From positions 62,001-126,000 of the forward strand of contig NZ_JOPJ01000006.1 in assembly GCF_002153655.1 (NCBI RefSeq): a DNA stretch of 64,000 nt, given 5' to 3'. The notes beneath the pieces were generated by a model. It was not told the origin of the DNA. It was given only the letters and a program-made list of their open reading frames with translations, and did no database searches. This DNA comes from Acetobacter okinawensis (GTDB taxonomy: Bacteria > Pseudomonadota > Alphaproteobacteria > Acetobacterales > Acetobacteraceae). This document shows, piece by piece, positions 33,245 through 42,930 of this stretch (positions are counted from its first letter, which is position 1; each line of letters opens with the position of its first letter). A program made the translations under genes and the position numbers.

Positions 33245-34516
33245 ATGGGTTCTGTAATTGTTCTTGTATGTGTGGCACTTGCGGCTCTTTTGCTGGGGGT
33301 GCTTCTGGCCTGTGTGCTGCGCAGGCCCCCCGCGACAGGTGCGGATGGCGATATGCTGGCGCGGCTGTACGTGATGATGGAGCGTGAGGCCGCGACCGCG
33401 CGGGCTGATTCGTCTGCCCAGAGAACCGTCATTAACAATATGGAGCGTGCATTTGGTGAGCGGCTGGAGCGCATGCGTGCGGAGCTGGCCGAACAGCTTG
33501 GAAGCCTGTCTGGCAACCTTGGGCGTGAGCAGGCGGAGGCCCGCGCCGCCCAGTCCGAGGCCCTGCGTAATATGGCGGAGGCGTCCGCCCAGCAGTTGTC
33601 CGCCATCCGCCATGCCGTGACCGAGCAGCTGCACGAGGCAGTGGAACGGCAGATGCACTCGTCATTCCAGCGGGTGCTGGAACAGTTTACCGCCATGCAG
33701 AAGGCTATGGGCGAGGTCCGGGCCATGACAGCCCAGATCAGTGACCTCAAGCGGCTGTTCAGCAATGTCAAAACCCGTGGTGGCTGGGGGGAGGCGCAAC
33801 TCCGCGCCATTTTGGACGATGTGCTGCCACCGGGAACGTACGAGAGTAACGTCAGGCTCGGGCCGGGGAACGATGTGGTGGAGTTTGCCATACGCATGCC
33901 GGTCAAAACCCAGACCCCGCCGCTTATGCCGGTGGATAGCAAGTTCCCGACCGAAGCATACGAAAAACTGCTGAACGCGGCGGAGGAAGGCGATGTAGCG
34001 GGGGAAAAGGCCGCCCGCAAATCGCTGGAAAACACAGTGCGGGTTGAAGCACGTAAAATTGCCACCAAATATATTCAGCCCCCCGCAACGGTGGAGTTTG
34101 CCGTGCTGTATCTGCCAACCGACGGGCTTTATACCGAGGTAGCCCGCATTCCGGGGCTGATTGATGATGTGGGGCGGCAGTTCCGGGTTATGGTCATGGG
34201 GCCTGCGCTTATGCCCGCCATGCTCCGCACGATTCATCTGGGCTATGTGACCCTTGCACTGGAAGAGCGGACAGAAAGCATTGCCCGCCTGCTGGGAGCC
34301 ACACGGCAGGAAATGTTGAAAATGGATGCAGTGCTGGACAAGCTCGCGCGCAATGCGCAGGCTATGTCCTTCTCCATTGAAGAGGCCAGACGGCGGACCA
34401 GAGTGGTCACACGCAGGTTGAAGGAGCTGGATAATCCGGTTGCTGCGGAAGATGAAGGCGAAGAGTCTGAAATTGAATTTAGTGGCCATGTGAAGGACGG
34501 GGCTGCAACACAATAG
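33245..34516 (+). CDS. rmuC: DNA recombination protein RmuC homologue
   Basis: The product is about 423 residues. An N-terminal membrane helix lies at about 3-24, a long Ala/Glu/Arg-rich coiled coil at about 40-150, then the RmuC nuclease-like domain with FSNVKTRGGWGEAQLRAIL, PVDSKFPTEAYEKLL and VEFAVLYLPTDGLY. RmuC limits recombination at inverted repeats and has a predicted restriction-endonuclease-like core. I chose ATG 33245 because the residues before it are not conserved in character. The response regulator gene follows after only 21 bases, so read-through into the two-component genes is likely. Confidence 0.92.
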   Translation: MGSVIVLVCVALAALLLGVLLACVLRRPPATGADGDMLARLYVMMEREAATARADSSAQRTVINNMERAFGERLERMRAELAEQLGSLSGNLGREQAEARAAQSEALRNMAEASAQQLSAIRHAVTEQLHEAVERQMHSSFQRVLEQFTAMQKAMGEVRAMTAQISDLKRLFSNVKTRGGWGEAQLRAILDDVLPPGTYESNVRLGPGNDVVEFAIRMPVKTQTPPLMPVDSKFPTEAYEKLLNAAEEGDVAGEKAARKSLENTVRVEARKIATKYIQPPATVEFAVLYLPTDGLYTEVARIPGLIDDVGRQFRVMVMGPALMPAMLRTIHLGYVTLALEERTESIARLLGATRQEMLKMDAVLDKLARNAQAMSFSIEEARRRTRVVTRRLKELDNPVAAEDEGEESEIEFSGHVKDGAATQ

Positions 34517-34537
34517 AGTATGAGCGAGAGGACAGTC

Positions 34538-35251
34538 ATGGCTGAAGACGACACACTCCCCCCTTTTCTGGCAGGGCGGACGGTTCTCCTTGTCGAGGAT
34601 GACGGCAGGATTGCCGAGGAAATTGTGGGCGAGCTGACCGGTCGCGGCTTTAACGTCCACCATGAGGAAACCGGCAATGCCGGGCTGGATGCGGCCCTGA
34701 AGGCAGAGGCCGATGTGATGGTGGTAGACCGGCTTTTACCCGGGTGTGATGGCCTGTCTGTTATTGAAACCATGCGCCAGCAGGGGATTCGCATCCCTGT
34801 TCTGGTCCTCTCTGCCCTGTCTGCCGTGGATGACCGCGTAACAGGGCTGAAGGCAGGGGGGGATGACTACCTGACCAAACCATTTGCCATGGAGGAGCTG
34901 GTTGCGCGCATTGAGGCCCTGCTCCGGCGGCCGGATGATACGCGCAATACCAAACTGAGTGCTGGCCCGCTGGAAATGGACCTGATCGAACGCCGCGTCT
35001 GGCGTGATGGGCGCGAGATTGACCTGCTGCCGCGTGAGTTCCGGCTGCTCGAATACCTTATGCGCAGGCCCGGTCAGGTGCTGACCCGCTCAATGTTACT
35101 GGAAGATGTCTGGCAGTACCGCTTTATCCCGCGTACCAACCTTGTTGACGTGCACATAGGCAAACTGCGCAGGAAGGTTGATGCGCCGGGGGAGGAACCC
35201 CTCATCCAGAGCATTCGCGGTACAGGGTTCCAGTTGCGTGTTTCTGACTGA
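34538..35251 (+). CDS. OmpR-family two-component response regulator
   Basis: The 237-residue protein has a receiver domain with the acidic pair Asp21-Asp22 (VLLVEDDGR), phosphoacceptor Asp64 (MVVDRLLPG) and Lys114 (LTKPF). A winged-helix DNA-binding domain follows from about 137, with LLPREFRLLEYLMRRPGQVLTR and LVDVHIGKLRRK. The ATG at 34538 has GAGAGGA just upstream and is preferred over ATG 34520. It overlaps the kinase gene by 14 bases and lies upstream of an RND efflux operon, which it may control. Confidence 0.93.
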   Translation: MAEDDTLPPFLAGRTVLLVEDDGRIAEEIVGELTGRGFNVHHEETGNAGLDAALKAEADVMVVDRLLPGCDGLSVIETMRQQGIRIPVLVLSALSAVDDRVTGLKAGGDDYLTKPFAMEELVARIEALLRRPDDTRNTKLSAGPLEMDLIERRVWRDGREIDLLPREFRLLEYLMRRPGQVLTRSMLLEDVWQYRFIPRTNLVDVHIGKLRRKVDAPGEEPLIQSIRGTGFQLRVSD

Positions 35252-36611
35252 GGTTTTCCGGACAGCCACATTCAGGATCACCCTTATGGCGCTGGCGGCC
35301 ATGGCCGGTGTCATGCTGATGCAGTTTGGTCTGGTTTATGCCCAGATGGAAGCCGTGGAATCCCGCCGCTCCACCGAACTGCTACAGGGGGAGGCGGAAC
35401 TGCTGGCTCAGATGTCTCCCGAACATCTGGAATATGTTATCCGCCGCCGTGCGACCGATGACCTGCGGCTGATTATCAACAGTGCAGGGCTGTTTGATGC
35501 AGGGCACGCGTTGATTGCAGGCGACCTGCATACATGGCCGCGCGGGCTCAAGGCGGACGGCAAGCCGCACAATATCGATATTTACCCCGAGGAAGGGGCG
35601 GCCTACCCCCTGCGCCTGCTGGCCGTAACCCTGCCAGACCATACCATTCTGGTGCTGGGGCGCAGTTTTCATCTGCTGGCGGAGCAAAAGCTTATGCTCC
35701 GCCACGCCATGCTGGTTGCGGCGGTGCCGACTTTCCTGTTCGCGCTGTTCCTGGGTGTGGCACTCAGCCACCGTGCGCTCTCCCGTGTGAAGGAAATGCA
35801 CGAGGCCATAGACCGCATTATGGCGGGGGATATTCATGAGCGTTTGCCCGCCAACAAGGAGCGGGATGATCTGGAGCGACTGGCCGGGAGCGTGAACCGC
35901 ATGCTCGACCGGCTGGAGCATCTGATGGATGGCATGCGCGCGGTGGGTAACGATATTGCGCATGACCTGCGCACCCCGCTCTCGCGCATGCGGGCAAAGC
36001 TTGAGCGCGCCCAGTCGGGCGAGCGCAACCCGGAGCAGCTTGAGGCTGCCATAAGTCGGGCGGTGGATGATCTGGACCAGTGCCTTGGCATTATTACCGC
36101 TCTGCTCCGGATTGCGGAGATCGAGAACAGCCGCCGTATGGCGGGTTTTGCTCAGGTCAGGCTGCGTGAGTTGATGGATGATGTGTTCGATCTGTACGAA
36201 CCCATTGCCGAAATGGAAGACAAAAAATTACAGGCACTGCCCTCCGCAGCGGAGGGGCCTGTGTGGGGTGACCGGCATCTTTTGATCGAACTTCTGGCCA
36301 ATCTGGTTGACAACGCCATCAAATTTACCCCTGAAGGGGGGAGTATTGTATTGGATGTGCAACAAAAAGATGATGCGGTCATGCTGGTCGTCACAGATAC
36401 GGGTACGGGTATTGCCCCAGAGGAGCGGCAGAATGTGCTCTCGCGCTTCTATCGTTCGGACAAAAGCCGGCATGTGCCCGGTAGTGGTCTGGGGTTAAGT
36501 CTTGTTTGCGCCATTGCGCACCTGCATGATGCGCAGGTGAGGATAGAAAGCGGCCCAGATGGCAGGGGTACGTGCTTCAGCATCGCCTTTCCGGTTTTAA
36601 CACCGGGCTAG
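35238..36611 (+). CDS. Sensor histidine kinase with HAMP domain
   Basis: The kinase of about 457 residues starts at a GTG inside the response-regulator gene. Membrane helix 1 is at about 10-32. A periplasmic sensor domain of about 120 residues follows, then helix 2 at about 157-178. The HAMP linker comes next, then HisKA with the phosphorylated His in DIAHDLRTPLSRMR. The ATPase domain has NLVDNAIKFTPEGG, VTDTGTGIAPEE and GSGLGLSLV. All catalytic boxes are intact. It is the partner of the overlapping response regulator. The signal sensed is unknown. The efflux operon 119 bases downstream on the same strand suggests envelope or drug stress. Confidence 0.92.
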   Translation: MFLTEVFRTATFRITLMALAAMAGVMLMQFGLVYAQMEAVESRRSTELLQGEAELLAQMSPEHLEYVIRRRATDDLRLIINSAGLFDAGHALIAGDLHTWPRGLKADGKPHNIDIYPEEGAAYPLRLLAVTLPDHTILVLGRSFHLLAEQKLMLRHAMLVAAVPTFLFALFLGVALSHRALSRVKEMHEAIDRIMAGDIHERLPANKERDDLERLAGSVNRMLDRLEHLMDGMRAVGNDIAHDLRTPLSRMRAKLERAQSGERNPEQLEAAISRAVDDLDQCLGIITALLRIAEIENSRRMAGFAQVRLRELMDDVFDLYEPIAEMEDKKLQALPSAAEGPVWGDRHLLIELLANLVDNAIKFTPEGGSIVLDVQQKDDAVMLVVTDTGTGIAPEERQNVLSRFYRSDKSRHVPGSGLGLSLVCAIAHLHDAQVRIESGPDGRGTCFSIAFPVLTPG

Positions 36612-36730
36612 AGCTATGGTTTGTAAAGATAATGTCACAAGCGGGAGCAGGATGTGCGGGTATCTACTTGCAAAATGACAACCATTTCCAGACTGATTGC
36701 CAGACCCGTTGTTAGGCGGGGACAAGGCGC
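36612..36730 (+). promoter_or_regulatory. Intergenic region before the RND efflux operon
   Basis: These 119 bases separate the kinase from the efflux permease. They hold a ribosome-binding site (GGGACAAGG just before the ATG) and a short CCCG/CGGG hairpin at about 36704-36719. No clear terminator is present, so the efflux genes may be transcribed both from their own promoter and by read-through. Confidence 0.35.
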
Positions 36731-39700
36731 ATGAACCAGATTGTTATAATAGCACTCAAAAAACCGTACACTTTTGTTGTGCTGTCCATCCTGATTCTGG
36801 TTTTTGGAATTAAGGGCATTTTTTCCACTCCCACGGACGTCTTCCCCAGTATCCGTATTCCGGTTGTGGCTGTTATCTGGCAGTACACCGGGCTTATGCC
36901 GGAGGATATGTCTGGTCGTGTGGTCTATTATTACGAGCGTGCATTGACCGCGACCGTCAATAATATCGAACACATTGAGAGCCAGTCCTATTACGGGCGC
37001 GGGATTGTTAAAATCTTTTTCCAGCCCGGTACAAACACATCCGTGGCCCAGACGCAGATCACCTCAGTCTCGCAGACCGTGATCAAGCAGATGCCCACAG
37101 GCTCTACCCCTCCGCTTGTGCTGGCGTATGACGCCTCCTCCGTGCCAGTCATTACGCTGCAGGTCGCCTCCACCTCCATGACGGCGTCCGAGATTTATGA
37201 CATGTCGTCCAACCTTATCCGGCCTGCGCTGGTGTCTGTTGCGGGGGCGGCCATTCCCAACCCGTATGGGGGCAAGCCGGGTAACGTCATGGTGGACCTG
37301 GACCCGGTCAAGCTTCTGGCGCACAGCCTCTCCCCGGTTGATGTCTCACGCGCGTTGAACAGTCAGAACATTGTGCTGCCCGCGGGGGACCAGCGCATCG
37401 GCCCGTTTGACTGGATGGTGCAGACCAATGCCGCCCCGCGCGAGCTGGACGAGCTGAATGACATCCCCATCAAACAGGTCGGCCACGCGGTTGTCCGCCT
37501 GCGTGACGTGGCATGGGTGCATCAGGGTGGGCCACCCCAGACCAACCTTGTGCTGGTCAAGGGCCAGCAGGGTGTTCTGATTGTGGTTATGAAGAGCGGG
37601 GACGCCTCGACACTGGATGTGGTGGCGGGGATTAAAAAGCTCCTGCCCGGCATTGTGCAGACATTGCCGCCCGGTGTGAGCATTCGCGTGCTCAATGACG
37701 CCTCGACCTTTGTTAAAGAGTCCGTGGAGGACGTGGTGCGCGAAATGATAACCGCCGCCATTCTGACCGGGCTTGTTGTGCTGCTCTTCCTCGGCTCGTG
37801 GCGCTCCACGGTTATTATTGCCACCTCCATCCCACTGGCCATGCTGTGCTCTATCATCGGGCTGGGCTGGGCCGGGCAGACCATTAACGTCATGACCCTT
37901 GGCGGGCTTGCGCTGGCTGTTGGTATTCTGGTTGATGACGCCACGGTCATGATCGAGAATATTGATGCACATCTGGAGATGGAGAAGGACCTGGAGACGG
38001 CCATTGTGGATGCGGCCAACCAGATTGTCATTCCAACCTTTGTCTCCACCCTGTGTATCTGCATTGTGTGGATGCCCCTGTTCCAGCTGACGGGCGTTGC
38101 GGGCTGGCTGTTCATGCCCATGGCTGAAGCCATTATTTTTGCCATGCTGGCCTCGTTCATCCTCTCGCGCACACTTGTGCCGACGATGGCCAAATATATG
38201 CTGGCAGCACAGGTGGCAGCCCATGCCCACGGACCGCAGGAGCCCAAAACGGTTTTTGGTCGCTTCCAGCGTTCCTTCGAGCGGGGGTTTGAGACCTTCC
38301 GCCACCGCTACCACGCCCTGCTGGGGTACCTGATTGAAGTGCGCGGCACGTTTATTCCGGTGTTTGTGCTGTGCTCCTTCGGGTCGTTGGGGCTGCTGTT
38401 TTTTGTCGGGCAGAACTTCTTCCCCGAGGTCAATTCGGACGTAATCGCCCTGCATATGCGCGCACCCGTCGGGACACGGCTGGAAGAGGCGGGCAAAATT
38501 TCCCAACTGGTGGATGCGGAGGTCGAGCGTACGCTGCCCGGTCAGGTGGAAGGGATTGTCAATAACTGTGGTCTGGCGTTCAGCCCGCTCAACATGGCCT
38601 ATATTCCCACACCAACCGTGGGGACGCAGGATTGCGATATTACCATCTCGCTCAAAGATCAGGCCGCACCTGTTGCACAATACCGCCACCTGCTGCGCCA
38701 GAACCTGAACGAAAAATTCCCCGGCACCCAGTTCTCCTTCCTGCCGGGGGATCTGACCGCCAAGATCCTCAATTTCGGCTTGCCATCTCCGATTGATGTG
38801 CAGGTTGTCGGGCGTGACCTGCCTGCCAACTTCCGCTTTGCCAACCGTATTGCCGAGAGACTGCGGCACGTAACGGGCCTGACCGATATTTCGGTGCAGG
38901 AACCCATGACCACGCCAACCCTGCGCGTGAACGCACGCAGGATGTACGCCCTCGGCACGGGTATCCGCGAGGCGGATGTGGCCGATAACGTGCTGGTCTC
39001 CCTCTCTGGCAGTTCGCAGGTCGGGCAGGTTTACTGGCTGGATACAAAAACCGGGGTGTCGCATCTGATCGACATCCAGACCCCTGCATCGTTCCTCCAG
39101 ACCATGAATGATCTGGAGATCACACCGATTGATAAGGGGGATGGTAACCCCAGCGGGCAGACCCCGCAGATTCTGGGGGGGCTGAGCCAGATCGAACAGG
39201 TGGGTACACCTGCCGAGGTTGCGCACTACAACATCATGCCTGTGTTTGACATCTATGCCTCAAACGAGGGGATTGATCTGGGCACGGTCTCCCGCGAGGT
39301 GGAGCGGATTGTGGACGAAATGCGCCCCGACCTGCCGCGTGGCGCATCGCTTATGGTGCGTGGGCAGGCGGTGACCATGAACAGTGCCTACGTGCAGCTG
39401 CTGGCCGGGTTGGCCATGTCTGTCCTGCTTGTTTACCTGCTGATTGTGGTTAACTTTCAGTCTTGGCTGGACCCGTTCATTATCATTACCGCGCTGCCCG
39501 GTGCGCTGGCGGGTATTTCCTGGAGCCTGTTTTTGACCCACACCACATTGTCCGTTCCCGCACTGACCGGGGCGATCATGTGCATGGGTACGGCCACGGC
39601 CAACGCCATTCTGGTTGTCGCGTTTGCGCGCGAGCGGCTGGAGGAGCATGGAGATGCCATTCTGGCCGCACTGGAGGCTGGGTTTGAGCGTATCCGCCCT

Positions 39701-39904
39701 GTTATGATGACAGCATCCGCCATGATTATTGGCATGCTGCCCATGTCGCTGAGTAATTCGCAAAACGCGCCGCTGGGCAAGGCGGTCATGGGTGGGCTTC
39801 TGGTCGCAACGGTTGCGACCTTGCTGTTTGTTCCCTGCGTGTTCGCAATGCTGCACAACAAAAAAGACGTGCCGAAGACAAAAGAAGAGGAAGCTGGCGT
39901 ATGA
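36731..39904 (+). CDS. RND efflux pump, inner membrane permease
   Basis: The 1057-residue protein has the duplicated twelve-helix RND plan with two large periplasmic loops. Conserved stretches include PTDVFPSIRIPVV near the N-terminus, the TM4 motif GGLALAVGILVDDATVMIEN with the proton-relay Asp pair, and the second-half helix GAIMCMGTATANAILVVAFA. It belongs with AcrB/MdtB-like hydrophobe efflux permeases. It is the first gene of a three-gene operon and overlaps the adaptor gene by four bases. Permease-first order is less common than adaptor-first. The substrate range is unknown. Confidence 0.92.
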   Translation: MNQIVIIALKKPYTFVVLSILILVFGIKGIFSTPTDVFPSIRIPVVAVIWQYTGLMPEDMSGRVVYYYERALTATVNNIEHIESQSYYGRGIVKIFFQPGTNTSVAQTQITSVSQTVIKQMPTGSTPPLVLAYDASSVPVITLQVASTSMTASEIYDMSSNLIRPALVSVAGAAIPNPYGGKPGNVMVDLDPVKLLAHSLSPVDVSRALNSQNIVLPAGDQRIGPFDWMVQTNAAPRELDELNDIPIKQVGHAVVRLRDVAWVHQGGPPQTNLVLVKGQQGVLIVVMKSGDASTLDVVAGIKKLLPGIVQTLPPGVSIRVLNDASTFVKESVEDVVREMITAAILTGLVVLLFLGSWRSTVIIATSIPLAMLCSIIGLGWAGQTINVMTLGGLALAVGILVDDATVMIENIDAHLEMEKDLETAIVDAANQIVIPTFVSTLCICIVWMPLFQLTGVAGWLFMPMAEAIIFAMLASFILSRTLVPTMAKYMLAAQVAAHAHGPQEPKTVFGRFQRSFERGFETFRHRYHALLGYLIEVRGTFIPVFVLCSFGSLGLLFFVGQNFFPEVNSDVIALHMRAPVGTRLEEAGKISQLVDAEVERTLPGQVEGIVNNCGLAFSPLNMAYIPTPTVGTQDCDITISLKDQAAPVAQYRHLLRQNLNEKFPGTQFSFLPGDLTAKILNFGLPSPIDVQVVGRDLPANFRFANRIAERLRHVTGLTDISVQEPMTTPTLRVNARRMYALGTGIREADVADNVLVSLSGSSQVGQVYWLDTKTGVSHLIDIQTPASFLQTMNDLEITPIDKGDGNPSGQTPQILGGLSQIEQVGTPAEVAHYNIMPVFDIYASNEGIDLGTVSREVERIVDEMRPDLPRGASLMVRGQAVTMNSAYVQLLAGLAMSVLLVYLLIVVNFQSWLDPFIIITALPGALAGISWSLFLTHTTLSVPALTGAIMCMGTATANAILVVAFARERLEEHGDAILAALEAGFERIRPVMMTASAMIIGMLPMSLSNSQNAPLGKAVMGGLLVATVATLLFVPCVFAMLHNKKDVPKTKEEEAGV

Positions 39905-41214
39905 CCCCGGAACACGACAAGACGGGTGGCGTGGACGCCAGGGCAAAAGCTGCGGCAGCTGCGCGTAAAAGAAAAATGGGGTTTGCCATTGTCGCAGGCG
40001 TGGCAGGGTTCCTGATTATTATGGGGCTTGTGCAGCGGCATTCGGCCTATGTGCAGCTTGCGCGTGAAACGGCGCATGACGCGGTCCCTGTGGTGCAGAT
40101 CATCTACCCCCAGAAGGGGCCGGAGGAGCGCCAGCTTACGCTGCCTGCCAATATTGCCGCGTGGTATCAGGCCCCCATATACGCTCAGGTCTCTGGCTAC
40201 GTGAAAATGTGGTACAAGGATTTTGGCGCACGCGTAAAAGCCGGGGATGTGCTGGCCGAAATTGATACCCCGGGGCTGGACGCGCAATATGCCGCAGCGC
40301 AGGCCAACTATAACGTCGCTCAGGCCCGCTACAAACTGGCCCAGATTACTGCGCGGCGCTGGAAGGCTTTGCAGGGCACGCAGGCTGTCTCCCAACAGGA
40401 GGTGGATGTGCAGGCCGCCAATGCCGAGGCCGAGAAGGCACAGGTCGAGGCCGCGCTGCATGATGTGGAGCGTTATGCAGCCCTTGAGGGTTTTAAAAAG
40501 ATTGTGGCCCCATTTGACGGGATTGTCACATCGCGCATGGCCGACGTGGGGGACTACGTCAATGCCGGGCGGGGTGATGTGGATTCACGCGGGAATGCTA
40601 CGGAACTGTTCAGCGTGGCCGATGTGCATGCCATGCGTGTGTTTGTAGCAGTGCCACAGGATTATGCCGATATTATCTCCCCCCGCCTGCAGGCCGAACT
40701 GATTGTGCCGCAATACCCAGAGCGGACGTTCAAGGCGCGCTTTCTGGCGACCGCCAGTGCGTTCAACCCCAATACCCGCACGGTCACAACCGAGCTGGTG
40801 CTGGACAACAAGAGCGGGGAGCTGTGGCCCAACTCCTATGCGACCGCCACATTCCGCGCCCCAGCCGACCCCGATCAGCTTATTTTGCCAGAAGGGGCGA
40901 TTGTCTTCCGTCAGGAAGGTACGCAGGTGGCGCTGGTGGATGACAGCAACCATGTGCATCTGGTCAATGTAGCCCTCGGGCGTGATCTGGGGACCACGGT
41001 GGAAGTGCAACGCGGGGTCAAAAAGACCGATCGGGTTATCAATAACCCTTCAGCCGGGTTGCTGGACGGGCAGCTGGTCCGGATTGTCAAAGGGACACCG
41101 GGCTATAATGTGCAGCCCACTCCGCCTGCACCCGCCGCCAGTGGCAGCAAGAATGATACGCGCGCCATGCCGGAAGATAACCGGCCAATGCCTGAAGCCG
41201 GGGGGCGGCCATGA
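39901..41214 (+). CDS. RND efflux pump periplasmic adaptor (HlyD/MFP family)
   Basis: The 437-residue adaptor has a basic N-terminus and a membrane anchor at about 27-44. The lipoyl-like half QAPIYAQVSGYVKMWYKDFG and AGDVLAEIDTPGLDAQ is followed by a helical hairpin at about 130-195. The second half, FDGIVTSRMADVGDYVNAG, precedes beta-barrel and membrane-proximal domains. It bridges the permease and the outer membrane channel. The start overlaps the permease stop by four bases and its stop overlaps the outer membrane factor start likewise. Confidence 0.92.
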   Translation: MTPEHDKTGGVDARAKAAAAARKRKMGFAIVAGVAGFLIIMGLVQRHSAYVQLARETAHDAVPVVQIIYPQKGPEERQLTLPANIAAWYQAPIYAQVSGYVKMWYKDFGARVKAGDVLAEIDTPGLDAQYAAAQANYNVAQARYKLAQITARRWKALQGTQAVSQQEVDVQAANAEAEKAQVEAALHDVERYAALEGFKKIVAPFDGIVTSRMADVGDYVNAGRGDVDSRGNATELFSVADVHAMRVFVAVPQDYADIISPRLQAELIVPQYPERTFKARFLATASAFNPNTRTVTTELVLDNKSGELWPNSYATATFRAPADPDQLILPEGAIVFRQEGTQVALVDDSNHVHLVNVALGRDLGTTVEVQRGVKKTDRVINNPSAGLLDGQLVRIVKGTPGYNVQPTPPAPAASGSKNDTRAMPEDNRPMPEAGGRP

Positions 41215-42824
41215 GAGATCATGGGTGGCGCGTCAAACATTTTGCTTCGCGGTTAATGGTGGGGTCATGCGTTCTGTCCGTGCTGGCAGGGTGCGACATG
41301 GCGCCACGCTATAAACCCGCAACTTTTGTGTACCCGGATAACTGGAGTGGCGGCGGTGTTATGCAGCCAGCCGGGGGAGGGGATATACAGATCAGCCCCA
41401 CATGGTGGACCATTCTGGGGGACCCGGTGCTGAATGGTCTGGAGGAGCAGGCCATGCGGCTTAATCCTGACCTTCAGGCACAGGCGGAAGCCTTCCTTCA
41501 GGCGCGTGATCTGGCCATGGAGGCCAAGTCGCAGCTTTATCCGCAGGTTGGCGGCATGGCAGGGGGCGAAAAATACAAAGGTTCGGCCCATCGTCTGTGG
41601 CGCGGGGCGGGTTCTACTGGCCCTATGTACATGTCGTCCGAGCAGTATTCGGGCACTGCTACGTGGGAGCCGGACTTCTGGTCTGCCATACGTAACAAAA
41701 CCCGCATGGCCAAACAGAATGTGCAGGAGCGTGCTGCCGACTATGCCGCAGCCCGCCTGAGCCTGCAGGCCGAACTGGCGAGCGATTACATTATTCTGCG
41801 CGGGCTGGATGCGCAGGATGCGGTGTACCGTGATTCCATCCGCTACTACAAAACCGCCGTGCAGATTACCAACATGCGGCTGGCTGGCGCCATTGCTCCG
41901 GGTATGGATGTCTCCCGCGCGGAGGCGCAGCTTTACACCACGCAGGCGCAGGAGACCGACATCCGGACCCAGCGTGACGTCATGGAGCATGCCATTGCAA
42001 CGCTGGTGAATCAGGCGCCCGCGGCGTTTCATATCGCGCCGGTGCAGGGGCTGAATTTTGCCCAAGGGTCTTTGCCCGTTGCCCTGCCATCCACATTGCT
42101 GGAAAGACGGCCGGACATTGCTGCGGCAGAGCGGCGTATGGCGCAGGCTAACCGCGCCATCGGGGTCTCCCGCGCGGCTTTTTATCCGCATGTCACGTTC
42201 AATGCCATGACCGGTTTTATGGATAGGGGGTTCGACCTCGCCTCTCTTTCCAACTCCATGTACCAGTTTGGTGCGCAGGCCGTACTGCCACTTTTTCAGG
42301 GTGGGTTGCGGCGTGCAGACCTGCAACGGAGCTGGTCGCAGTACCGCGAAAAAGAGGACATGTACCGCAGTACGGTTCTGGACGCCTTCAAGGAGGTGGA
42401 GGACGGGCTGACGCGCGTCAACAGGCTCAAGCTGCAGGTAGAGCAGCAGTCCAGCGCGGTGGATGCCGCAGTCCGCACACAGGGCATGACCATGGCGCTC
42501 TATACGGGCGGGCTCACCAACTATCTGGATGTTGTGGTGGCGCAGGTTGCGGCGCTGAACGCGCGCATTGGTATGGTGCAGACCTCCACACGGGCCATAA
42601 ACGCACGGGTGGAGCTGATTCGCGCACTGGGCGGGGGATGGTCGCGTGAGCACCTTCCGCAAGGGGAGAGCGTACTTATGCCGTTCAAGCCGCTGCAATA
42701 CAGCAACCTGCGGCAGGCCCCGGCTGCGGGCGGCATTACAACCGTGCGTGACCCTGCCAGCATGGACCTGAGCGGGAGCACAAAAGTGAGTGCGCCCCTT
42801 GACAGCAGTGCGGCGCACAGGTAA
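41211..42824 (+). CDS. RND efflux outer membrane lipoprotein (NodT/OprM type)
   Basis: The 537-residue protein has a signal peptide ending in the lipobox LAGC, with Cys28 as the lipid anchor. Two outer-membrane-efflux domains follow, with the typical WWTILGDPVLNGLEEQA opening, ATWEPDFWSAIRNKTRMA, and LLERRPDIAAAERRMAQANR between the repeats. It forms the trimeric exit duct of the pump. It is the last gene of the efflux operon, and rplK begins 106 bases downstream on the same strand. Confidence 0.93.
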   Translation: MRDHGWRVKHFASRLMVGSCVLSVLAGCDMAPRYKPATFVYPDNWSGGGVMQPAGGGDIQISPTWWTILGDPVLNGLEEQAMRLNPDLQAQAEAFLQARDLAMEAKSQLYPQVGGMAGGEKYKGSAHRLWRGAGSTGPMYMSSEQYSGTATWEPDFWSAIRNKTRMAKQNVQERAADYAAARLSLQAELASDYIILRGLDAQDAVYRDSIRYYKTAVQITNMRLAGAIAPGMDVSRAEAQLYTTQAQETDIRTQRDVMEHAIATLVNQAPAAFHIAPVQGLNFAQGSLPVALPSTLLERRPDIAAAERRMAQANRAIGVSRAAFYPHVTFNAMTGFMDRGFDLASLSNSMYQFGAQAVLPLFQGGLRRADLQRSWSQYREKEDMYRSTVLDAFKEVEDGLTRVNRLKLQVEQQSSAVDAAVRTQGMTMALYTGGLTNYLDVVVAQVAALNARIGMVQTSTRAINARVELIRALGGGWSREHLPQGESVLMPFKPLQYSNLRQAPAAGGITTVRDPASMDLSGSTKVSAPLDSSAAHR

Positions 42825-42856
42825 GCGCGCCTTTCCTGATCGGAACGCGGGAGGTA

Positions 42857-42883
42857 CCTGCCAGCACGGATGTGTATGGCAGG
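42857..42883 (+). repeat. Hairpin between the efflux operon and rplK
   Basis: CCTGCCA and TGGCAGG form a perfect 7-bp stem with a 13-base loop, 33 bases after the efflux stop. No U-tract follows. It may mark the 3' end of the efflux transcript or part of the rplK leader. Confidence 0.35.
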
Positions 42884-42901
42884 AATCGTTAAGAACCGCG
42901 G

Positions 42902-42929
42902 TCCGGGTACATTTTTGAGGAGTCCCGGA
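42902..42929 (+). promoter_or_regulatory. Hairpin enclosing the rplK ribosome-binding site
   Basis: TCCGGG (42902-42907) and CCCGGA (42924-42929) are perfect complements with a 16-base loop that contains the ribosome-binding site GAGGAG. The right arm ends one base before the rplK ATG. In E. coli, L1 represses this operon by binding the rplK leader, so this is a candidate control element; L1 binding itself is inferred. Confidence 0.5.
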
Positions 42930-42930
42930 T

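Noticed and set aside
37346-39226. 626-codon minus-strand frame opposite the RND permease
   Set aside because: His/Gln/Arg-rich shadow; the permease on + is unambiguous.
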